Shown: positions 54,044 through 60,427 of the stretch, one piece after another | Layout of the letters: each line of letters opens with the position of its first letter | Position numbering within the stretch: position 1 is the stretch's first letter | DNA from: Crocinitomix algicola | GTDB taxonomy: Bacteria > Bacteroidota > Bacteroidia > Flavobacteriales_D > Crocinitomicaceae | Assembly (NCBI RefSeq): GCF_001661595.2 | Contig: NZ_LYPF02000030.1 | Coordinates: 1-60,427, forward strand | DNA length: 60,427 nucleotides | Reading direction: 5' to 3' | Notes under the pieces: generated by a model | Database searches by the model: none | Told to the model about the DNA's origin: nothing | What the model saw: the letters and a program-made list of their open reading frames with translations, nothing else | Made by a program: the position numbers and the translations under genes

Positions 54044-54976
54044 ATGAACAATTTAAGTGTAAAACATTTAATCGGAATTAAAGACCTCACCAAAGAGGAT
54101 ATCGAGTTAATCTTTCAAACTGCTGACAGCTTTAAGCAAGTGATTAATCGACCAATCAAAAAGGTCCCCTCTCTACGCGATATTACAATAGCTAATCTTT
54201 TTTTTGAAAATTCGACAAGAACTAGATTGTCTTTTGAGTTAGCAGAGAAAAGATTGTCTGCAGATGTAGTTAATTTTTCAGCTGCAAGTTCATCTGTGAA
54301 AAAGGGAGAGACTCTCATTGATACCGTAAACAATATTTTAGCAATGAAAGTTGATTTAGTTGTCATGAGACATCCAAATCCAGGTGCTGCTAAATTTTTA
54401 TCCGAACGAATTGACGCAACAGTTGTAAACGCTGGTGATGGAACGCATGAACATCCCACACAAGCATTGTTAGATGCGTACTCTATTAGAGAACAGTTAG
54501 GAACTGATTTTAAAGGTAAAAAAGTCGTTATCGTGGGTGACATTAAGCATTCGCGTGTCGCCTTATCAAATATCTTCTGTCTCCAAAAACTAGGAGCTGA
54601 AGTCATGGTTTGTGGACCGACAACTTTAATACCTAAACATATTCACGAATTAGGAGTAAAAGTTGAACATAATTTGAAAAAGGCTTTAGAATGGTGTGAT
54701 GTTGCCAATATGTTAAGAATTCAACTCGAACGGCAAGACATACAATTTTTCCCCTCTTTAAGAGAGTATTCTATGCAGTTTGGACTAACAAAAGAACTTT
54801 TAGACAGTTTGGGAAAAGAAATCATAGTAATGCATCCGGGTCCAATAAATAGAGGAGTAGAAATCTCTTCAGATGTGGCTGATTCAAAGCAATCGATTAT
54901 CTTACAGCAAGTTGAAAACGGTGTGGCTGTGAGAATGGCGGTAATCTATTTGCTAGCAGCTCAAATTAATCGTTAA
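54044..54976 (+). CDS. pyrB: Aspartate carbamoyltransferase catalytic subunit
   Basis: First committed step of pyrimidine synthesis. 310 residues, normal length. ANLFFENSTRTRLSFELA is the carbamoyl-phosphate signature (STRT), VNAGDGTHEHPTQALLDAYSI contains the HPTQ motif, and VMHPGPINRGVEI is the aspartate-domain hallmark. No pyrI regulatory chain is nearby, so regulation probably comes through the adjacent pyrR. Confidence 0.97.
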   Translation: MNNLSVKHLIGIKDLTKEDIELIFQTADSFKQVINRPIKKVPSLRDITIANLFFENSTRTRLSFELAEKRLSADVVNFSAASSSVKKGETLIDTVNNILAMKVDLVVMRHPNPGAAKFLSERIDATVVNAGDGTHEHPTQALLDAYSIREQLGTDFKGKKVVIVGDIKHSRVALSNIFCLQKLGAEVMVCGPTTLIPKHIHELGVKVEHNLKKALEWCDVANMLRIQLERQDIQFFPSLREYSMQFGLTKELLDSLGKEIIVMHPGPINRGVEISSDVADSKQSIILQQVENGVAVRMAVIYLLAAQINR

Positions 54977-55171
54977 TTTGGTTTTGGTAGGAGAGGTTTT
55001 AACTTCTACTAAACGCTTATTTCTTCAATAATTCTGATGAATTGAAGTTGATGTTTTAAAAAAAATGATAAATTTGAGACTATTGTTTTTTACATATGTT
55101 TTTTTTATTTCTTTCAGGCTAGGGAGGAAAAAACAGATAAACAGAAGACGTAACTGAAATTGTTTTAAATT

Positions 55172-55513
55172 ATGAGTTTTAATCAGCAAAAAAAGGAAAA
55201 GTATACAGAAGTAAACTCCCAAGTTGATAAGTTGGATGCGAGCCAATCGCCAGAGCTGAAATCCCTTTTCTTAATGTTGAACAAAAATTCTGAAAACAAT
55301 ATTGTCTTAAACTTAGAAAAGACCAAATATTGTGATTCTTCCGGGTTGAGCGCTATTTTAATTGGAAATAGATTGTGTAAAGATTCAGGAGGGAAGTTTG
55401 TTTTAGCTGGGTTACAACCTAACGTAAAAAAACTCGTCGAAATTTCACAATTACATAATGTGCTTAATATAGTTGGTTCTAGCAAAGAAGCTTCAGCGCT
55501 TTTTGAATCTTAG
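55172..55513 (+). CDS. STAS-domain protein (anti-sigma-factor antagonist type)
   Basis: 113 residues. The core YCDSSGLSAILIGNRL carries the phosphorylatable Ser of DSSGL, then FVLAGLQPNVKKLVEISQLHNVLNIV, typical of SpoIIAA/RsbV proteins. No kinase or sigma partner lies nearby. It precedes the GlcD-like gene by 20 bp. The 195-bp spacer before it holds no gene. Confidence 0.9.
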   Translation: MSFNQQKKEKYTEVNSQVDKLDASQSPELKSLFLMLNKNSENNIVLNLEKTKYCDSSGLSAILIGNRLCKDSGGKFVLAGLQPNVKKLVEISQLHNVLNIVGSSKEASALFES

Positions 55514-55533
55514 TAAGAAACACTTTCTGTGTA

Positions 55534-56940
55534 ATGAGTAAATACAAAGAGCTAGATGAGACAGATTTTTTGTACTTTATAAACCTTCTAGGCGAGAAAT
55601 ACGTCCTCGCTGATCAAGTATCAAAAGATAAATATAATCACGACGAAACTGAGGACTTAAAGTATAATCCTACCGTCGTCCTAAAACCAGAAAATACCGC
55701 TCAGGTAGCTGAAATTTTGGCTTACGCAAACCAGAATAATATACCTGTGACACCTCAAGGTGCACGAACAGGTTTGAGTGGCGGTGCGCTGCCTATATTT
55801 GGAGGTGTGGCTCTGTCAATGGAGCGATTTGATAAAATAATAAAAATTGATACCGAAAATGGTCAGGTTACAGTCGAACCAGGCGTGATTACTCAAGTAT
55901 TGCAGGAAAAAGTAGCAGATGAAGGATTATTTTATCCTCCTGACCCTGCAAGCAAAGGTACTTGTTTTATCGGAGGAAATCTCTCAGAAAACTCCGGAGG
56001 TCCTAAGGCTGTTAAATATGGCGTTACAAATGAATATGTACTAAACCTAGAGGTTGTGCTCCCAACTGGTGAAATTATTTGGACCGGTGCTAATGTGTTA
56101 AAAAATGCGACTGGATATAATTTAACACAATTAATTGTTGGATCAGAAGGTACGCTGGGGGTTATAACTAAGGCGGTGTTAAAATTAATACCACTTCCTC
56201 TTAAAAATATGCTTCTTTTAATACCTTTCAATTCCGCAGAAAAAGCCTGCGAGGCGGTTGCTGCAATTTTTCAAGCAGGAATTGTTCCAAGTGGAATGGA
56301 GTTTATGGAACGAGATGCTTTAATATGGACCAAAAATTTTATAAATGATGATTCTATTCAAATTCCAGATAACGTAAGGGCCCATTTATTAATTGAGGTG
56401 GATGGCAATTATGAGGACATTTTAATGCAGGATTGTGAAAAAATTATGGCGATTGTCGAGTCTTTTGGAGCTGGTGAAGTTTTATTTGCAGATTCAGCTG
56501 CGCAAAAAGATAAACTTTGGAATTTAAGAAGAAAAGTGGGGGAGGCTGTTAAATCTCAATCGGTATATAAAGAAGAAGATACAGTGGTTCCTAGATTTCA
56601 ATTACCCAAATTATTGAAAGGTGTAAAAGAAATTGGAGTTAAATATGGTTTTCATTCAGTTTGTTACGGACATGCAGGTGATGGAAATTTGCATATCAAC
56701 ATTATTAAAGGTGATTTGACTGATAACGAATGGAACGAGGAGTTACCTAAAGCTATTCGTGAAATTTTTGAATTAACTGTTGGATTAGGAGGAACGATTT
56801 CTGGAGAACATGGAATTGGACTTGTCCAGAAAAATTATATGGATATTGCTTTTGGTGAAATTGAATTGAACCTTATGAGAGGAATTAAAAAACTATTCGA
56901 TCCAAATAATATTCTAAACCCTGGTAAGATATTTCAATAA
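55534..56940 (+). CDS. FAD-linked oxidase (GlcD/D-lactate dehydrogenase-like)
   Basis: 468 residues. The N-terminal FAD-binding domain has PVTPQGARTGLSGGALPIFGG and GTCFIGGNLSENSGGPKAVKYGVT; the C-terminal domain has GHAGDGNLHINI and SGEHGIGLVQK near 425, and ends NPGKIFQ. It oxidises a 2-hydroxy acid such as glycolate or D-lactate; the substrate cannot be fixed from sequence. It has no glcE/glcF partners beside it. Confidence 0.92.
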   Translation: MSKYKELDETDFLYFINLLGEKYVLADQVSKDKYNHDETEDLKYNPTVVLKPENTAQVAEILAYANQNNIPVTPQGARTGLSGGALPIFGGVALSMERFDKIIKIDTENGQVTVEPGVITQVLQEKVADEGLFYPPDPASKGTCFIGGNLSENSGGPKAVKYGVTNEYVLNLEVVLPTGEIIWTGANVLKNATGYNLTQLIVGSEGTLGVITKAVLKLIPLPLKNMLLLIPFNSAEKACEAVAAIFQAGIVPSGMEFMERDALIWTKNFINDDSIQIPDNVRAHLLIEVDGNYEDILMQDCEKIMAIVESFGAGEVLFADSAAQKDKLWNLRRKVGEAVKSQSVYKEEDTVVPRFQLPKLLKGVKEIGVKYGFHSVCYGHAGDGNLHINIIKGDLTDNEWNEELPKAIREIFELTVGLGGTISGEHGIGLVQKNYMDIAFGEIELNLMRGIKKLFDPNNILNPGKIFQ

Positions 56941-56970
56941 AAAAGGGAGCCAATCGACTCCCTTGTATTT
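56941..56970. terminator. Bidirectional terminator between the GlcD-like gene and the LolA-like gene
   Basis: AAGGGAG (56943-56949) pairs with CTCCCTT (56958-56964) and a T-rich tail follows on the plus strand. It lies between convergent stops at 56940 and 56971. Confidence 0.75.
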
Positions 56971-57615
56971 TTATTCATCATAACATTCCACTTCCGGATG
57001 TTTGGCCCGATCAAATTCGAAAAGTGAATCTGACATTTCTATATTCTTTTTAAAACTTGTGAGAATGTATTTCATATTCATTCCATCCTTGCCTTTAACC
57101 AGTACGGAAACAACTTCATTCTTTTCTTTATCAATTTTTAATATTATCGCAAAAAATTTACTTGATTTTGCATCTTTAGGAAAAAGATTGATATGGTGTA
57201 CAGCTTTCCCTTTATAAGTAGTTTCTTGAATATATTTATACTTATATCCGTCTTCCCAAATCGTTAAAATTTCGCTTGGAGAAACCATTCCTTCTTCTTT
57301 AGAATCGGCCACAGATGAAGTAAAGCATTCTTGGTCTTCTTTTAAATGCGTTGTAATCGTTTCACCGTCACAATAAATATCTTGATCTTCAAGTTCAATT
57401 TTATATTTATCCCCCTTTAAAGATGCCTTGCCACTCTCGGTTATTGGAGCATTTCCATCTTGTCCTGTTATTCTTAACTCAAAACTAATTGCAATATTCT
57501 CATAAGCATTGGTTTTTGAGCTTACTTTATCGAGTATTTCTTTTGCCTTCTGATCTTGACCAATTGCAGTTCCTACAAACAAAACTGCCATTAATATTCC
57601 TATGCTTTTTTTCAT
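56971..57615 (-). CDS. LolA-like outer-membrane lipoprotein carrier protein
   Basis: About 214 residues from the ATG at 57615 with signal peptide MKKSIGILMAVLFVGTAIGQ; in-frame ATGs at 57630 and 57633 are alternatives. It has the LolA-like fold pattern: AKEILDKVSSKTNAYENIAISFEL at the N terminus, then GKASLKGDKYKIELEDQDIYCDGETITTHL. It is 25-43 bp after the ftsK stop, the ftsK-LolA order common in Flavobacteriales. Whether it is the functional lipoprotein chaperone is inferred. Confidence 0.82.
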   Translation of the reverse strand: MKKSIGILMAVLFVGTAIGQDQKAKEILDKVSSKTNAYENIAISFELRITGQDGNAPITESGKASLKGDKYKIELEDQDIYCDGETITTHLKEDQECFTSSVADSKEEGMVSPSEILTIWEDGYKYKYIQETTYKGKAVHHINLFPKDAKSSKFFAIILKIDKEKNEVVSVLVKGKDGMNMKYILTSFKKNIEMSDSLFEFDRAKHPEVECYDE

Positions 57616-57657
57616 ATTATTTTTTTTCATCACAAATATCCAAATTCTATGCCAATT

Positions 57658-60240
57658 CTATTTAATATCAGCCAAAAAAAGTTCTAAACTTACAAGGTCG
57701 GCAACCAAAACCTCCCGTGCCTTACTGCCTTTAAATGGTCCAATAATGCCAGCTACCTCCATTTGATCAATAATTCTACCTGCTCTGTTGTATCCAATTT
57801 TTAGTTTTCGTTGCAGTAAGGACGCAGAACCTTGCTGATGAGTAACGAGTATTTTTGCTGCCTCTTCAAATAATGTATCGCGGTCATCCAAATCAACATC
57901 TGGTGCACCTTCTTCATTTTCGCCTACATATTCAGGCAAGATTAACGCGTCAGGATAAGCACGTTGATTACCAATATAATCACAGATTTGCTCTACCTCC
58001 GGTGTGTCTACAAATGCGCATTGTAATCGAGTAAGATCATTACCAAATGAGATGAGCATATCTCCTCTACCAATAAGTTGTTCTGCCCCCATTGAATCTA
58101 ATATAGTTTTAGAGTCAACACCGGAAGAAACTCTAAACGCAATTCTCGCGGGAAAGTTGGCTTTAATCATACCCGTAATAACATTCACAGATGGTCGTTG
58201 AGTAGCGACAATTAAATGTATACCAATTGCACGTGCTAATTGCGCTAACCTTGCTATTGGATGCTCAATTTCTTTACCTGCGGTCATTATTAAATCGGCA
58301 AACTCGTCAATTACAACCACAATGTAGGGTAAGAAGCGATGTCCGTTTTCAGGATTTAATTTACGTTGTATGAATTTTTTATTGTACTCTTTAATATTAC
58401 GGACTTGAGCATTTTTCAATAACTCATATCGCTCATCCATTTCAATGCAGAGCGAATTCATGGTGTTCACTACTTTACTTGTGTCCGTAATAATTGGCTC
58501 TTCTGCGTCTGGAAGTTTAGCTAAAAAGTGTCTTTCTATCTTATTATAGAGTGTTAATTCTACTTTCTTAGGGTCAACCATCACAAATTTTACTTGCGAA
58601 GGATGTTTTTTATAAAGAATTGAAACCAAAATTGCATTTAAACCTACGGACTTACCTTGTCCGGTTGCACCAGCACAAAGTAGGTGAGGTGCTTTTGCTA
58701 AATCAAAAACGAAGGTTTCATTCGCAATAGTTTTTCCAATTACAATTGGTAACTCCATGTCAGAGTTTTGAAATTTCTCCGAAGCTATCATAGTACGCAT
58801 AGCTACCATGTCGGGGTTTGCATTTGGAACTTCGATACCGATTGTTCCCCTTCCTGGAATTGGAGCAATAATTCTAATACCATTGGCAGCAAGGCTTAAA
58901 GCAATATCGTCAGACAGGTTTTTAATTTTAGATATCCTTACACCCGGGGCAGGCACAATTTCATATAAGGTTACAGTGGGACCTACAGTTGCTTTTATTT
59001 TTGAGATTTCAATTTTGTAATGGCCAAGCGCTTCAACAATTCTATTTTTATTGTTCTCTAATTCTTGTTTGTCGATTTTAAGTTGTGAACCGCCATAAGA
59101 TTCCAATAAGTCAAGTGTAGGTAGTTTATAGCTCGATAAATCTAAAGTAGGATCATATTCTCCAAATTCCTTGAGTTTATGGTTCACGTCTTTATTGCTC
59201 AGTTCATTTTCTGCCTGATTTTCTTCTATTTCAATATTTAAGGCTGGCTCAATTTCTGTTTCTTCTTTTGGGATATTGATTTCGAATTCATCTGTATCAT
59301 CATTCAATTCTTCCATCGATTCAGACGCTACGTTTTTTTCCGTGATGAATGTTTCATCTGTAGACTCTTTAATCTCATCTTCTTCTTCATCCTTTTCATC
59401 TTCAAATGAAATTACTTCACTTATCTCGTCCTTCTTTATCTCTTCATCTTTTATTGTGTTTACGGCTATGATATCGCCGGTAGGAATAGTTTCTGAATTA
59501 GTATTGTTATCTGATTTAGCAAAAGGATTGTATTGTTGGTATAGTTTCTTGAAATTAGGGTTGAACATTTGAACGATGACAACGAATAACAAAACCATTA
59601 AAAATAAAAAAGCGCCAAAACTACCCACAACAAGTCTTAACCATTCGTTAAATTGAAAACCGAAAAGCCCTCCATATGGGAAAGATCTATCTACGGTGAA
59701 AAAACCTAATACGAGTGAAATTGTAAGCATACCTATAATAACACGACCAATAAATTTCTTTAGAGGCATGACTTCGACTCTGAAAAGTAAAAATATACCT
59801 AGGGCAATTAGAATGATTGGAACAAAAAATGAAGCTAAACCGAACCACGAAAATATGAACCAGTGAGACATCCATGCACCGAACTTGCCTAAATGATTGC
59901 CAATTTCAATTTCATCTGTATTAAATATGAAACTGAATAACGATTGATCCATGACTAGGCTTTGATCAGCTTTCCATGTGATAAGGTAAGATACAAAAGC
60001 CAGTAATAAATAAACGGCGCCCAACATGAGGATTGAACCAGCGGTTAGATTTAGCTTTCTGTTATCTTTAGAAAAAAGTTGTTCTAAAGGTTTTAGCAAA
60101 TTAAATTTTCGCTCAGCGCCTTTTGATTTTTTTACTTTTTTCGATTTTTTTCTATTAGTACGTTGTGTTTTCTTTTGTTCCCCGATAGGTGCTTCTTTCT
60201 CCCCCTTCGTCTTTACATATTTATTAGATGTCTTTGTCAT
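57658..60240 (-). CDS. ftsK: DNA translocase FtsK/SpoIIIE
   Basis: 860 residues: a basic N-terminal ~50, four to five membrane helices (~65-230), a long acidic linker (~245-360), then the RecA-type motor with Walker A GATGQGKS near 523, Walker B VVVIDEFADLI near 645 and RVSSGVDSKTILDSMGAEQLIG, and the C-terminal gamma domain (ASLLQRKLKIGYNRAGRIID) that reads KOPS-like signals. It moves DNA at the division septum. The start ATG has a clear GAGGAG site about 9 bp upstream, unusual for this phylum. Confidence 0.95.
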   Translation of the reverse strand: MTKTSNKYVKTKGEKEAPIGEQKKTQRTNRKKSKKVKKSKGAERKFNLLKPLEQLFSKDNRKLNLTAGSILMLGAVYLLLAFVSYLITWKADQSLVMDQSLFSFIFNTDEIEIGNHLGKFGAWMSHWFIFSWFGLASFFVPIILIALGIFLLFRVEVMPLKKFIGRVIIGMLTISLVLGFFTVDRSFPYGGLFGFQFNEWLRLVVGSFGAFLFLMVLLFVVIVQMFNPNFKKLYQQYNPFAKSDNNTNSETIPTGDIIAVNTIKDEEIKKDEISEVISFEDEKDEEEDEIKESTDETFITEKNVASESMEELNDDTDEFEINIPKEETEIEPALNIEIEENQAENELSNKDVNHKLKEFGEYDPTLDLSSYKLPTLDLLESYGGSQLKIDKQELENNKNRIVEALGHYKIEISKIKATVGPTVTLYEIVPAPGVRISKIKNLSDDIALSLAANGIRIIAPIPGRGTIGIEVPNANPDMVAMRTMIASEKFQNSDMELPIVIGKTIANETFVFDLAKAPHLLCAGATGQGKSVGLNAILVSILYKKHPSQVKFVMVDPKKVELTLYNKIERHFLAKLPDAEEPIITDTSKVVNTMNSLCIEMDERYELLKNAQVRNIKEYNKKFIQRKLNPENGHRFLPYIVVVIDEFADLIMTAGKEIEHPIARLAQLARAIGIHLIVATQRPSVNVITGMIKANFPARIAFRVSSGVDSKTILDSMGAEQLIGRGDMLISFGNDLTRLQCAFVDTPEVEQICDYIGNQRAYPDALILPEYVGENEEGAPDVDLDDRDTLFEEAAKILVTHQQGSASLLQRKLKIGYNRAGRIIDQMEVAGIIGPFKGSKAREVLVADLVSLELFLADIK

Positions 60241-60427
60241 CGTATAGCTCCTCTTATAATATTACAGTGTATGCAACAAAAATGCTAACAACGAAGGTAA
60301 GGGTTAATTATGCTATTATAAGGAGGTGATATAGACATCTGTCAACAAATAAATGTTAGAAATTCTTCGTGGTCTCCCAAAAAAATCTTAAATTCGATGT
60401 TTATAAGAAGCTGATTATGAAGCGTTG
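60241..60427. other. Gene-free spacer upstream of ftsK with a consensus Shine-Dalgarno-like block
   Basis: No gene is convincing in these 187 bp. Bases 60320-60330 read AAGGAGGTGAT, a perfect complement of the 16S rRNA 3' end, but no start codon with usable spacing follows: the nearest ATG (60353) encodes only 12 residues. Confidence 0.5.

Noticed and set aside
54115-54606. 163-codon minus-strand frame inside pyrB
   Set aside because: pyrB is unmistakable on the plus strand and the opposite frame is a shadow.
60353-60391. 12-residue frame after the Shine-Dalgarno-like block
   Set aside because: Spacing of about 25 bp from the site is too long and the peptide has no protein-like character.

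Overview
This AT-rich 60.4 kb window comes from a Bacteroidetes chromosome. It most likely belongs to Flavobacteriales outside the classic Flavobacteriaceae, but that placement is inference. The evidence is type IX secretion (T9SS) C-terminal sorting domains, many Cys-lipoproteins, weak Shine-Dalgarno sites, promoters of the Bacteroidetes type (TTG, about 19-20 bp, TAnnTTTG), a DAHP synthase-chorismate mutase fusion, a TerB-ABCG transporter, and ftsK followed by a LolA-like gene. The gene content is mostly chromosomal housekeeping and envelope genes. No phage, insertion sequence or CRISPR array was seen.

Layout: 1-304 holds tRNA-His and a duplicated, partly inverted copy of its 3' end. 518-4989 is an envelope operon (lipoprotein, secreted protein, giant ABC transporter). 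5159-8967 has hemB, then an operon ending in a DUF4159 protein that starts from rsmE. 9009-11451 has two glycosyltransferases flanking a thioesterase. 11643-17464 is a tightly packed four-gene exopolysaccharide synthesis and export locus. 17461-19760 is aroA plus DAHP synthase/chorismate mutase. 20119-22372 is rmlA plus an O-antigen ligase-like protein. 22531-29698 holds an MFS transporter, an OmpA protein, hemE, ung, rpsT, two identical tRNA-Glu genes, an unknown gene and proS. 29777-39762 holds surface proteins: a low-complexity lipoprotein, a beta-barrel, two tandem T9SS paralogues, a WG-repeat protein and a large lipoprotein. 39942-45038 has small membrane proteins and a metal (probably copper) operon. 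45136-53186 has an O-methyltransferase, threonine aldolase, lipoproteins and a membrane-lipid themed operon (patatin-like, DUF389, glycerophosphodiesterase, SUI1). 53501-60240 has pyrR-pyrB, a STAS protein, a GlcD-like oxidase, a LolA-like protein and ftsK.

The most interesting part is 11643-17464. It encodes a TolC-like outer-membrane factor fused to a GH18-like hydrolase domain, and an HlyD-type membrane fusion protein. It also encodes a cytosolic zinc-ribbon (TackOD1-like) protein with a degenerate GGDEF domain that keeps an RxxD inhibitory-site motif at exactly the canonical spacing, and a processive family 2 glycosyltransferase. Together these resemble a complete synthase-dependent polysaccharide secretion machine. 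It is analogous to Pel, Pga or alginate systems, but with different parts and a possible c-di-GMP (or other nucleotide) receptor in a phylum where such signalling is rare.
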